From Pseudomonas cedrina subsp. cedrina (GTDB lineage Bacteria > Pseudomonadota > Gammaproteobacteria > Pseudomonadales > Pseudomonadaceae): a stretch of 64,000 bases of DNA. The stretch lies in assembly GCF_001983175.1 (NCBI RefSeq), contig NZ_MNPW01000017.1:1-64000 (forward strand), written 5' to 3'. Made by a program: the position numbers and the translations under genes. Of the stretch, positions 1 through 7,578 are shown piece after piece (the stretch's first letter is position 1; the number at the start of each line of letters is the position of its first letter). Below the pieces are notes generated by a model. The model was not told the DNA's origin and did not search any database. It was given only the letters and a program-made list of their open reading frames with translations.

Positions 1-141
1 AATATTCAGCCCAAAGCTGTCGTCAAGAGCAAGCGAGGTCCGAAGGTGCCCAAGCCCAAACAGTGGCTTGAAGGCAAAGCCGCAAATGCCCACGTGTCGA
101 CGGATCGGGTGCTTAAGGCCGCTAAAACCAAAAGACCTTGA
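1..141 (+). CDS. Probable transposase, C-terminal end only (partial)
   Basis: Frame 1 is open from the first base and stops with TGA at 139-141, so only the last 46 codons are in the window. The tail is strongly basic, with KSKRGPKVPKPK near residues 9-20, then NAHVSTDRVL and a Lys/Arg-rich end. Basic tails of this style close IS4-like transposases in Pseudomonas. I make the call by pattern recall only, because the catalytic DDE core would lie before base 1. The ORF runs directly into a copy of the composite repeat described below. It could instead be the end of an unrelated basic protein. Confidence 0.4.
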   Translation, partial: NIQPKAVVKSKRGPKVPKPKQWLEGKAANAHVSTDRVLKAAKTKRP

Positions 142-272
142 AAGGGCTGGCCCTTACGGCGGGTCACTTTGGAAAAGCCCCAAAGTAACCAAAGGGCTCT
201 TGCCCCACCACTCGGCACCTCGCTTGGGCTCGGTGTGCCCTCACTCCGGCCAGCGTGGTTGACGGGGCGCCT

Positions 273-374
273 GAGATCAAAATCAAGATCAAGGTCAAAA
301 ACCAGATCAAAAACCAGATCAAAAACCAGATCAAAAACCAGATCAAGAGCAGATCAAGAGCAGATCAAGAGCAG
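273..374. repeat. Short tandem repeat array, AGATCAAAAACC / AGATCAAGAGC units
   Basis: About four 12-bp AGATCAAAAACC units are followed by about three 11-bp AGATCAAGAGC units, after a more irregular start. A second array of the 11-bp unit is at 24811-24911, in the same position relative to the flanking arm and REPIN. Copy number differs between the two, as expected for slippage. It is not a CRISPR array because there are no unique spacers. Confidence 0.85.
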
Positions 375-403
375 GTTAGGTGGCACTCACCGATCTGCTT
401 TTC

Positions 404-491
404 TGTGGGAGCTGGCTTGCCTGCGATGGCATCAACTCGGTGTGCCTGATGTACCGGGGTGTCTGCATCGCAGGCAAGCCAGCTCCCACAT
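404..491. repeat. REPIN type I
   Basis: Two outward-facing REP motifs, GTGGGAGCTGGCTTGCC and its inverted partner ending in CAGCTCCCAC, enclose a short variable centre with GTACCGGGGTGTC. The pair folds into a long hairpin. The same motif recurs at eight other places in the window. Confidence 0.9.
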
Positions 492-564
492 TTTGAACCG
501 GACCGACAGCAACTAACGGTCGGCTCTAAGGCCGCCACGGCCCAAGCTCCCTCACCCCCAAAGC

Positions 565-1185
565 TCAAGGCTCCAACCCAATCCCCCGCAATATCACCCC
601 CGTCACCGTCTGTATCGCCCTCTCGAACTGCATATCCGACAACGGCTGATGATCATTCAAAATCTTCACCTGATGATCAAAGTCGGCATAGTGCTGGGTC
701 GAGGCCCAGATCATATACAGCAGGCTCGACGGTTCCACCGGCAGGATGCGTTTGTCTTCCACCCATTGGCGAATTTTCGCTTCTTTCATTTTGGCCCAGT
801 CGTACAGGCTTTCATCCAGCGCCTCACCGAGGGTGGGCGCGCCATGGATGATTTCGTTGGCCCAGACTTTCGAGCCATAGGGCCGGGTGCGCGAGCGCTG
901 CATCTTGGCGCGAATGTAACTGCTGAGCACCACCCGAGGGTCATCGAAGGTTTCGAAGCTCAGGGCGTCCTGCTTCCATACTTCCAGCAGGTCGAACAGT
1001 ACCGCGCTGTACAGCTCGCTCTTGGTGGTGAAGTAATAATGCAGGTTGGAACGCGGCAGTTGCGCTTGTTCAGCGATGTCGGCCATGGCGGTGCTGCCAT
1101 AGCCTTTTTCGGCGAAGATCTTCTCCGCCGCCAGCAGGATTTTCTCGACGTTGGCCCGACGAATTCCGATCTTGTGATTGCCCAT
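565..1185 (-). CDS. TetR/AcrR family transcriptional regulator (RutR/YcdC-like)
   Basis: The 206-residue protein has an N-terminal TetR helix-turn-helix (about residues 10-58, including MADIAEQAQLPRSNLHYYF) followed by an all-helical ligand domain. The sequence pattern of the C-terminal half (SKVWANEIIHGAP, YDWAKMKEAKI, YMIWASTQHYADF) is that of the YcdC/RutR type C-terminal domain, so a small metabolite is the likely effector. I chose the ATG at 1185 because TetR proteins usually begin shortly before the HTH; an open frame extends 39 codons further upstream but encodes nothing recognisable. The gene is divergent from copC, with a 116-bp gap, but a link to copper is not implied by the family. 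The effector and target genes cannot be read from the sequence. Confidence 0.85.
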   Translation of the reverse strand: MGNHKIGIRRANVEKILLAAEKIFAEKGYGSTAMADIAEQAQLPRSNLHYYFTTKSELYSAVLFDLLEVWKQDALSFETFDDPRVVLSSYIRAKMQRSRTRPYGSKVWANEIIHGAPTLGEALDESLYDWAKMKEAKIRQWVEDKRILPVEPSSLLYMIWASTQHYADFDHQVKILNDHQPLSDMQFERAIQTVTGVILRGIGLEP

Positions 1186-1301
1186 AAGGGCTCCCTGACA
1201 AAGACATACGCCAAAGACTACCACCCGCTCTAGATCGGGGCGACAGGCGCAGTCGAAACTTCGTACACTGCCCGCTCCTACCCATTGATTGGTATTGCAC
1301 A

Positions 1302-1667
1302 ATGTTGATCAAGCAAGCCCTGACCACCGTCGCCCTGTTCGCTTCCCTGCTGGGTGCTTCGGCGGCGTTTGCCCATGCACACCTTCAACGCTCGGAACCG
1401 GCGGCCGACAGCAGCGTCGCGGCGCCCAAAGATTTGCGCCTGACCTTCAGCGAAGGCGTCGAGGCGACCTTCACCAAGGTGTCGCTGAGCAAGGACGGCA
1501 CTGAAGTCGCGATAAAAGGCCTGGAAACCCCGGACGCGGACAAGAAGGTCTTGGTGGTCACCCCGGCCGCCCCGCTCGCGACCGGCCACTACAAAGTGGT
1601 GTGGAATGCGGTCTCGGTCGACACTCACAAGAGCAGCGGCGAATACCGCTTCAAGGTCGGCCAGTAA
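1302..1667 (+). CDS. copC: Periplasmic copper-resistance protein CopC
   Basis: A 121-residue protein with a signal peptide ending AAFA (cleavage after about residue 24). The mature chain would start HAHL, which places the N-terminal amine and a His side chain in the classical CopC Cu(II) site. The DTH pair near the C-terminus (VSVDTHKSSG) supplies the other expected ligands. The single CopC beta-barrel domain fills the mature protein, and the Met-rich Cu(I) site of plasmid CopC proteins is not evident, so this is the Cu(II)-only type. It binds copper in the periplasm and hands it to CopD. copD starts 3 bases after its stop, so the two are co-transcribed. Confidence 0.93.
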   Translation: MLIKQALTTVALFASLLGASAAFAHAHLQRSEPAADSSVAAPKDLRLTFSEGVEATFTKVSLSKDGTEVAIKGLETPDADKKVLVVTPAAPLATGHYKVVWNAVSVDTHKSSGEYRFKVGQ

Positions 1668-1670
1668 TCC

Positions 1671-2528
1671 ATGGTGACGCTGTTGGTGCTGTGCCGCTTC
1701 GTGCATTTCACCGTCGTGTTGCTGATGTTCGGGGCCTGTGCGTTCAGGCCCTGGCTGTTGGGTGCCGCACCGCAGCCGGGGCTGGACCGGCAACTCACGC
1801 GTCTCACCCGTGGCCTGGCCGCGGTGGGGTTGTTCACCGGCGTGGCCTGGCTCTTGTTGATCACCGCCAGCATGGCCGGCAGTTGGGACGCCGCCTTGCA
1901 GCCGACCACCGTGCAGTTGGTACTGGGCAAGACGTTTTTTGGCCAGGTGTGGGTGTGGCATCTGTTGCTCAACCTGTTGCTGGTGATCGTGCTGGTCAAA
2001 CCCTGGCAGGCACTGCACCTGCCGCTCATCGCGTTGCTGCTGGCGACGCTGGCACCGGTCGGCCACGGCGCCATGCTCGACGGGCTCAGCGGGCAATTGC
2101 TGATCCTCAACCAGGCGGTGCACCTGGTGTGCGTCGGTGCGTGGCTCGGTGGGTTGCTGTTGCTGGTGTTGATCCTGCGGCAGCCGCAAGGCGTGGCGCT
2201 GGAGCCGATCCTGCGACGTTTCAGCGGTGTGGGTTATGGCCTGGTCGCCGGGTTGCTGGTGACCGGGTTGATCAATGTGCGCGTACTCACCGGGCAATTG
2301 TGGCCAACGCCCTTGTTCAGCGGGTTTGCGCTGATTCTGTTGATCAAGGTGATGTTGGTCGGGGGGATGCTGGCACTGGCGCTGCTGAATCGGCTGCGCA
2401 TCGAACGTTGCGAGCAACGCCTGGGCAGTTTGAAGGCCAGTGTGATGACGGAATGGTTACTAGGTGTTGCAGCGGTGGCGGCGGTTTCGCTGCTGGGCAC
2501 TCTGCCTCCGATGGTTATGGCCGGTTGA
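1671..2528 (+). CDS. copD: Copper homeostasis/resistance inner membrane protein CopD
   Basis: A 285-residue, very hydrophobic protein with about eight predicted membrane helices. The sequence has the CopD pattern: an N-terminal LCRFVHFTVVLLMFG helix, a conserved VHLVCVGAWLGGL segment in the middle (about residues 150-165) and a GYGLVAGLLVTGLINVR helix. CopD proteins work with CopC in moving copper across the inner membrane, usually inward. The start ATG is 3 bases after the copC stop. The gene is followed directly by a REPIN, which may act as the transcription end. Confidence 0.9.
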   Translation: MVTLLVLCRFVHFTVVLLMFGACAFRPWLLGAAPQPGLDRQLTRLTRGLAAVGLFTGVAWLLLITASMAGSWDAALQPTTVQLVLGKTFFGQVWVWHLLLNLLLVIVLVKPWQALHLPLIALLLATLAPVGHGAMLDGLSGQLLILNQAVHLVCVGAWLGGLLLLVLILRQPQGVALEPILRRFSGVGYGLVAGLLVTGLINVRVLTGQLWPTPLFSGFALILLIKVMLVGGMLALALLNRLRIERCEQRLGSLKASVMTEWLLGVAAVAAVSLLGTLPPMVMAG

Positions 2529-2552
2529 ATACGCCTGTTGAAATGCATTCAG

Positions 2553-2640
2553 TGTGGGAGCTGGCTTGCCTGCGATGCAGACGCCTCGATCTGGCAGGCA
2601 TGTCGCGGCGATGCTATCGCAGGCAAGCCAGCTCCCACAT
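2553..2640. repeat. REPIN type I
   Basis: Paired GTGGGAGCTGGCTTGCC and inverse motifs around a variable centre (CGATCTGGCAGGCATG), between copD and the uronate operon promoter. Confidence 0.9.
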
Positions 2641-2692
2641 TGACCGTGCCCGTCCTAATCCGCGACGATTTTAATCATCGTATAACTTCCCC

Positions 2693-2744
2693 TTGACACG
2701 CCTGCAAAACCCCGCAAATATCCCGCTCAATGTTGTACGACAAC
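2693..2744 (+). promoter_or_regulatory. Promoter with GntR-type operator for the uronate porin gene
   Basis: A consensus -35 TTGACA (2693-2698) is followed 17 bases later by AAATAT (2716-2721). Just past the expected start of transcription lies GTTGTACGACAAC (2732-2744), arms GTTGT and ACAAC around three bases. That is the TNGTNNNACNA form bound by FadR-subfamily GntR repressors. A closely similar unit precedes udh. The regulator gene itself is not in the window. Confidence 0.65.
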
Positions 2745-2787
2745 GTATAACAAATAATAAAAACAACAAAAGAAAGGGAGCATCACT

Positions 2788-4050
2788 GTGCGTCAATCCG
2801 TCCGCAATTCCTCCTCGTGTCTCGGTCTCATCAGTCTTGGCAGCCTCGCCCTTACCTTCCCCCTCGGCGCCCACGCCGAAGGTTTCGTCGACGACGCCAA
2901 GGCCACGCTCAACTTGCGTAACGCCTACTTCAATCGCAACTTCACCAACCCGACCAACCCCCAGGGCAAAGCCGAAGAATGGACCCAGAGTTTCATCCTG
3001 GATACCAAGTCCGGCTTTACCCAGGGCACCGTAGGTTTCGGGATCGATGTGCTGGGCCTGTACTCGCAAAAGCTCGATGGCGGTAAAGGCACCGGCGGTA
3101 CGCAGTTGCTGCCGATCCACGACGATGGCCGCCCCGCCGATAACTTCGGGCGTCTGGGCGTTGCACTGAAAACCAAACTGTCGAAGACCGAACTGAAGGT
3201 CGGCGAATGGATGCCGGTGCTGCCGATCCTGCGCTCCGACGATGGCCGCTCGCTGCCCCAGACCTTTCGTGGCGGCCAGGTCACCTCCAACGAAATCGCC
3301 GGGTTGACCCTCTACGGCGGGCAATTTCGTGGCAACAGCCCGCGCAACGACGCGAGCATGGAAGACATGTTCATGAACGGCCGCGCGGCGTTCACTTCGG
3401 ACCGTTTCAACTTCGGCGGCGGCGAATACACCTTCAACGACAAACGCACCCAGGTCGGCGTCTGGTACGCCGAACTCACCGATATCTACCAGCAGCAGTA
3501 TTTCAACCTGACCCACAGCCAACCCGTGGGTGACTGGACCCTGGGCGCCAACCTCGGCTTCTTCAACGGCAAGGAAGACGGCAGCGCCCTGGCCGGCGAC
3601 CTCGACAACAAAACCGCGTTCGCCCTGCTCTCGGCCAAATACAACGGCAACACCTTCTACGTCGGCCTGCAAAAACTCACCGGCGACAGCGCCTGGATGC
3701 GCATCAACGGCACCAGCGGCGGCACCCTGGCCAACGACAGCTACAACGCCAGCTACGATAACGCCAAGGAAAAATCCTGGCAGGTGCGCCATGACTTCAA
3801 CTTCGTGGTGCTCGGCGTGCCGGGGCTGACCCTGATGAACCGCTATATCAGCGGCAGCAACGTGCACACCGGGGCGATCACCGATGGCAAGGAATGGGGC
3901 CGCGAATCCGAGCTGGCCTACACCGTGCAGAGCGGCGCGCTGAAGAACCTCAACGTGAAATGGCGCAACGCGACCATCCGTCGAGACTTCAGCAATAACG
4001 AGTTCGATGAGAACCGGATTTTCGTCAGCTATCCGATCTCGTTGTTGTAA
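2788..4050 (+). CDS. OprD family outer membrane porin
   Basis: A 420-residue precursor with a GTG start preceded by a good AAAGGGAG ribosome site. A signal peptide ends GAHA (about residue 30). The mature part has the OprD pattern: FVDDAKATLNLRNAYFNRNF at the N-terminus, a TQSFILDTKSGFT strand, the GEWMPVLPILRSDDGRSLPQTF segment near residues 135-155, and a C-terminal strand ending FVSYPISLL. OprD family members are 18-stranded substrate-specific channels for small carboxylates and amino acids. Its place at the head of a uronate operon suggests it admits uronic acids, an inference from context only. Confidence 0.92.
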   Translation: MRQSVRNSSSCLGLISLGSLALTFPLGAHAEGFVDDAKATLNLRNAYFNRNFTNPTNPQGKAEEWTQSFILDTKSGFTQGTVGFGIDVLGLYSQKLDGGKGTGGTQLLPIHDDGRPADNFGRLGVALKTKLSKTELKVGEWMPVLPILRSDDGRSLPQTFRGGQVTSNEIAGLTLYGGQFRGNSPRNDASMEDMFMNGRAAFTSDRFNFGGGEYTFNDKRTQVGVWYAELTDIYQQQYFNLTHSQPVGDWTLGANLGFFNGKEDGSALAGDLDNKTAFALLSAKYNGNTFYVGLQKLTGDSAWMRINGTSGGTLANDSYNASYDNAKEKSWQVRHDFNFVVLGVPGLTLMNRYISGSNVHTGAITDGKEWGRESELAYTVQSGALKNLNVKWRNATIRRDFSNNEFDENRIFVSYPISLL

Positions 4051-4059
4051 CTCGTACCC

Positions 4060-4149
4060 TGTGGGAGCTGGCTTGCCTGCGATAGCGGTGTTTCAGCCAC
4101 TGATGTGTCAACTGATACACCGCTATCGCAGGCAAGCCAGCTCCCACAT
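4060..4149. repeat. REPIN type I
   Basis: Paired GTGGGAGCTGGCTTGCC motifs with a centre containing two inverted GATAGCGGTGT copies. It separates the porin gene from the udh promoter. Confidence 0.9.
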
Positions 4150-4174
4150 TTGAATTGCATTCACCAGTAGAACG

Positions 4175-4224
4175 TTGACAACCTGGGGCCGCCTAACAAT
4201 ACTTCGACCTAGTCATACGACAAC
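4175..4224 (+). promoter_or_regulatory. Promoter with GntR-type operator for the udh operon
   Basis: A -35 TTGACA at 4175-4180 and an AACAATAC-like -10 region near 4195-4202 precede GTCATACGACAAC (4212-4224). This sequence matches the upstream operator at 2732-2744 in 11 of 13 positions. The distance from -35 to operator is 37 bases here and 39 in the porin promoter, so both operators would overlap the transcription start and suit repression by one regulator. Confidence 0.6.
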
Positions 4225-4248
4225 CTACAACAAAAAATTGGAATCCCC

Positions 4249-5067
4249 ATGACCACCACCACCCAAGCTCCGTTCAACCGCCTGCTGCTCACCGGTGCCG
4301 CCGGCGGCCTCGGCAAAGTCCTGCGCGAACGCCTGCGTCCGTATGCCAAGGTACTGCGCCTGTCGGACATCGCCGACATGGCCCCGGCTGCCGACGCGTC
4401 CGAAGAAGTCCAGCCCTGCGACCTCTCCGACAAACAAGCCGTGCACCACCTGGTAGAAGGCGTCGACGCGATCCTGCACTTCGGTGGCGTCTCGGTGGAG
4501 CGTCCTTTCGAAGAAGTGCTCGGCGCCAACATCAGCGGCGTTTTCCACATCTACGAAGCCGCGCGGCGTCACGGTGTGAAGCGCGTGATCTTTGCCAGTT
4601 CCAACCATGTGATCGGCTTTTACAAACAGGGCGAAAAAATCGACGCCCGCTCCCCGCGCCGTCCGGACAGCTATTACGGCCTGTCCAAGTCCTACGGCGA
4701 AGACATGGCCAGTTTCTACTTCGACCGCTACGGCATCGAGACCGTCAGCATCCGCATCGGCTCCTCGTTCCCGGAACCGCAGAACCGCCGGATGATGCAC
4801 ACCTGGCTGAGCTTCGACGACCTGACCCAGTTGCTCGAGCGTGCGCTGTACACGCCAAACGTCGGCCACACCGTGGTCTATGGCATGTCGGATAACCTCG
4901 ACACATGGTGGGACAACCGCTACGCCGCGCACCTGGGCTTCGCGCCCAAGGACAGCTCCGAAGTGTTCCGCGCCCAGGTCGAAAGCCAGCCACCGGTGGC
5001 CGACAACGACCCGGCCAAGGTTTATCAGGGCGGTGCGTTCTGCGCGGCCGGACCGTTCGGTGACTGA
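4249..5067 (+). CDS. udh: Uronate dehydrogenase
   Basis: A 272-residue short-chain extended dehydrogenase. The NAD site is TGAAGGLG (residues 15-22) and the catalytic YxxxK is YGLSK (Y143, K147), with a preceding FASSNH strand. Length and sequence match the uronate dehydrogenases of Pseudomonas (EC 1.1.1.203), which oxidise D-galacturonate or D-glucuronate to the aldaro-1,5-lactone with NAD+. Neighbours fit this role: a lactonase starts 29 bases downstream and a TRAP uptake system follows. It is the first gene after an operator-bearing promoter. The enzymes that take aldarates onward (dehydratases) are not in the window. Confidence 0.92.
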   Translation: MTTTTQAPFNRLLLTGAAGGLGKVLRERLRPYAKVLRLSDIADMAPAADASEEVQPCDLSDKQAVHHLVEGVDAILHFGGVSVERPFEEVLGANISGVFHIYEAARRHGVKRVIFASSNHVIGFYKQGEKIDARSPRRPDSYYGLSKSYGEDMASFYFDRYGIETVSIRIGSSFPEPQNRRMMHTWLSFDDLTQLLERALYTPNVGHTVVYGMSDNLDTWWDNRYAAHLGFAPKDSSEVFRAQVESQPPVADNDPAKVYQGGAFCAAGPFGD

Positions 5068-5096
5068 GTTCACACCAACCAAGGGAATGACTGGCC

Positions 5097-5972
5097 ATGA
5101 CTGCTGAACTGATCGTCGACGCCCGCAATGCCGTGGGCGAATGCCCGGTGTGGGTGCCCGAGGAAAACGCGCTGTACTGGGTGGATATCCCCAACGGCGG
5201 CCTGCAACGCTGGAGCGCCGCCACCGGGCACATTGCCGCGTGGACAGCCCCGCAGATGCTCGCCTGCATTGCCCGCACCGATGCGGGCAACTGGGTCGCC
5301 GGGATGGAAACCGGCTTCTTCCAGCTCACCGCGCACAGCGACGGCAGCCTCGACACCACGCCCCTGGCGAGCATCACGCACCCACGCCCGGACATGCGCC
5401 TGAATGACGGCCGTTGTGATCGCCAGGGCCGTTTCTGGGCCGGCAGCATGGTGCTGAACATGGGCCTGAACGCAGCCGAAGGCATCTTGTATCGCTACGC
5501 AGCCGGCTCGGCGCCCCATGCCCAACTGAACGGTTTCATCACCCTCAACGGCCTGGCATTCAGCCCCGATGGCCGCACGATGTATGCCTCGGACTCGCAC
5601 CCGTTGGTGCAGCAGGTCTGGGCGTTCGACTACGACATCGACACCGGCACGCCGTCCAATCGCCGCGTGTTCGTGGATATGCACCAGCACCTCGGCCGCC
5701 CCGACGGCGCCGCCGTGGACGCCGAGGGCTGTTACTGGATCTGCGCCAACGACGCCGGGCTGGTCCACCGTTTCACCCCCGACGGTCGCCTCGACCGTTC
5801 CCTCACCGTCCCGGTGAAAAAACCCACCATGTGCGCCTTTGGTGGCAGTCGCCTGGACACCCTGTTCGTCACCTCGATCCGTGATGACCCGAGTGAGCAG
5901 TCGCTGTCCGGCGGCGTGTTTGCTCTCAACCCCGGCGTCACCGGATTGCCGGAGCCCACGTTCACCCTCTAG
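5097..5972 (+). CDS. SMP-30/gluconolactonase family lactonase (aldarolactone hydrolase)
   Basis: A 291-residue six-bladed beta-propeller of the SMP-30/gluconolactonase/LRE family. Typical elements are VGECPVW near residues 13-19 (metal-binding Glu), MRLNDGRCDRQGRFWAGSM around residues 100-118 (substrate-binding Arg/Asn), and NGLAFSPDGRTMYASDS (catalytic/metal Asn and Asp). Directly downstream of udh, the natural substrate is most likely the galactaro- or glucaro-lactone made by that enzyme, which it would open to the aldarate. The family fold is certain. The exact substrate is inferred from context. Confidence 0.85.
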   Translation: MTAELIVDARNAVGECPVWVPEENALYWVDIPNGGLQRWSAATGHIAAWTAPQMLACIARTDAGNWVAGMETGFFQLTAHSDGSLDTTPLASITHPRPDMRLNDGRCDRQGRFWAGSMVLNMGLNAAEGILYRYAAGSAPHAQLNGFITLNGLAFSPDGRTMYASDSHPLVQQVWAFDYDIDTGTPSNRRVFVDMHQHLGRPDGAAVDAEGCYWICANDAGLVHRFTPDGRLDRSLTVPVKKPTMCAFGGSRLDTLFVTSIRDDPSEQSLSGGVFALNPGVTGLPEPTFTL

Positions 5973-6023
5973 CTGCATCGCTGTGCCTTGAACACAACAA
6001 TAACAAGACAGGAATGAAACCCC

Positions 6024-6986
6024 ATGGACTTCAAACGCACCTTGCTCGCCGCTGCATGCTTGACCCTCTGCAGCGCCGCCCACGCGCTGGAAATCAAATT
6101 CGCCGACATCCACCCCGCCGGCTACCCCACCGTCGTAGCCGAAGAAAACATGGGCAAGGCCCTGACCAAGGAAAGCAACGGCGAACTGACCTTCAAGTAC
6201 TTCCCCGGCGGCGTCCTGGGTTCCGAGAAGGAGGTCGTCGAACAGGCCCAGGTCGGCGCGGTGCAGATGACCCGCGTCAGCCTCGGCATCGTCGGCCCGG
6301 TGGTGCCGGACGTGAACGTATTCAACCTGCCCTTCGTGTTCCGTGACCAGGCGCATATGCGCAAGGTCATCGACGGCGAGATCGGCGATGAAATCCTCGC
6401 CAAGATCACCGACTCCGAATTCGGCCTGGTCGCCCTGGCCTGGATGGACGGCGGCACGCGCAACCTCTACACCAAGAAACCGGTGCGCAAGATCGAAGAC
6501 CTCAAGGGCATGAAGATTCGTGTACAAGGCAACCCGCTGTTCATCGAAGCCTTCAACGCCATGGGCGCCAACGGCATCGCCATGGACACCGGCGAGATCT
6601 TCAGTGCCCTGCAGACCGGCGTGATCGACGGCGCGGAAAACAACCCGCCGACCCTGCTGGAGCACAACCACTACCAGAACGCCAAGTACTACACCCTCAC
6701 CGAGCACTTGATCCTGCCCGAACCCATCGTGATGTCGAAAATCACCTGGAACAAACTCACCCCCGCCCAGCAGGACATGGTGAAAAAAGCCGCCAAGGCC
6801 GCCCAGGCTGATGAGCGCGTGTTGTGGGATGCCAAGTCCGCCAGCAGTGAGGCCAAGCTCAAGGCCGCCGGTGTCGAGTTCATCACCGTCGACAAAAAGC
6901 CCTTCTATGACGCCACCGCTGCGGTTCGCGCCAAGTACGGCGCGCCTTACGCTGACATCGTCAAGCGGATCGACGCGGTCCAGTAA
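6024..6986 (+). CDS. TRAP transporter substrate-binding protein, DctP family
   Basis: A 320-residue protein with a signal peptide ending AHA (about residue 22), then the DctP fold. The conserved selectivity segment LKGMKIRVQGNPLFIEAFNAMG carries the arginine that pairs with the substrate carboxylate, and the FSALQTGVIDGAENNP motif follows. It is the periplasmic receptor for a sodium-coupled TRAP system whose Q and M membrane parts are encoded immediately downstream. The operon suggests a uronate ligand, consistent with known uronate-binding DctP proteins, but the ligand is inferred. Confidence 0.92.
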   Translation: MDFKRTLLAAACLTLCSAAHALEIKFADIHPAGYPTVVAEENMGKALTKESNGELTFKYFPGGVLGSEKEVVEQAQVGAVQMTRVSLGIVGPVVPDVNVFNLPFVFRDQAHMRKVIDGEIGDEILAKITDSEFGLVALAWMDGGTRNLYTKKPVRKIEDLKGMKIRVQGNPLFIEAFNAMGANGIAMDTGEIFSALQTGVIDGAENNPPTLLEHNHYQNAKYYTLTEHLILPEPIVMSKITWNKLTPAQQDMVKKAAKAAQADERVLWDAKSASSEAKLKAAGVEFITVDKKPFYDATAAVRAKYGAPYADIVKRIDAVQ

Positions 6987-7049
6987 GCACCCTCCCCCTA
7001 GCTAGGCCTGGCGCGGTCGGTACCGACGCGCCCGGTTACGGTGAACGCC

Positions 7050-7577
7050 ATGAAGAATTTACTGCTGCGTATCAACGACCGCATCTACATGACCTGCATC
7101 TGGGTCGCCGGCCTCTCGGTATTGGGGGTGGCACTGATCATTCCCTGGGGCATTTTCGCCCGCTATGTCCTCGGTACCGGTTCCAGTTGGCCCGAGCCCA
7201 CCGCCATCCTATTGATGCTGGTATTTACCTTCATCGGTGCAGCCGCCAGCTACCGCGCCGGCGCGCACATGTCGGTGGCCATGGTCACCGACCGTCTGCC
7301 GGCCGAGCAGCGGCGAATTGTCGGTATCGTCTCGCAACTGCTGATGGGCACCATCTGCCTGTTCATGACCATCTGGGGCACCAAGCTGTGCCTGTCCACC
7401 TGGAACCAGTTCATGAGCGCCATTCCCACCCTGCGCGTGGGCATCACCTACATGCCGATCCCGATCGGTGGGCTGCTGACCCTGATCTTTGTGGTGGAAA
7501 AACTCCTGCTCGGTGACCAGAGCAACCGTCGGGTCGTACGTTTTGACCTGGTAGAAGAAAGCGAAGGGGCCGCCTGA
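7050..7577 (+). CDS. TRAP transporter small permease, DctQ family
   Basis: A 175-residue protein with four membrane helices, including VAGLSVLGVALIIPWGIFARYV and the following WPEPTAILLMLVFTFIGAAASYR, the usual DctQ signature. I start at the ATG at 7050 with GGTGA just upstream. An in-frame GTG at 7041 is possible but has no ribosome site. It joins DctM to form the membrane part of the tripartite transporter. DctM begins 1 base after its stop. Confidence 0.9.
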   Translation: MKNLLLRINDRIYMTCIWVAGLSVLGVALIIPWGIFARYVLGTGSSWPEPTAILLMLVFTFIGAAASYRAGAHMSVAMVTDRLPAEQRRIVGIVSQLLMGTICLFMTIWGTKLCLSTWNQFMSAIPTLRVGITYMPIPIGGLLTLIFVVEKLLLGDQSNRRVVRFDLVEESEGAA

Positions 7578-7578
7578 T

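Larger units (their letters stand above)
146..537. repeat. Composite repeat, copy 1 (arm, tandem units, REPIN I)
   Basis: This 390-bp stretch aligns by eye with 24589-25075. It starts with an arm containing CTTACGGCGGGTCACTTT and a CCACCACTCGGCACCTCGC segment. Next comes GTTGACGGGGCGCC, then tandem AGATCAA-based units (273-374), then a type I REPIN (404-491), and a tail GGTCGGCTCTAAGGCCGCC. Unlike the second copy it has no inverted second arm. No credible gene lies in 142-564. Confidence 0.8.

Noticed and set aside
273..374. Possible CRISPR array from regularly spaced short repeats
   Set aside because: The units are contiguous 11-12 bp tandem repeats with no spacers between them, and there are no cas genes.
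459..851. 130-codon plus-strand ORF across the REPIN end and the TetR gene
   Set aside because: It begins in repeat sequence and runs antisense through the TetR coding region; no family resemblance.
2671..3867. 398-codon open frame antisense to the OprD porin gene
   Set aside because: It is a shadow of a GC-rich gene: codon positions mirror the porin frame, the product is low-complexity Val/Ala/Gly-rich, and no ribosome site is present. The same reasoning removes other long antisense frames, for example over dctM, ErcS, exaC, NahK, codA and bqsS.
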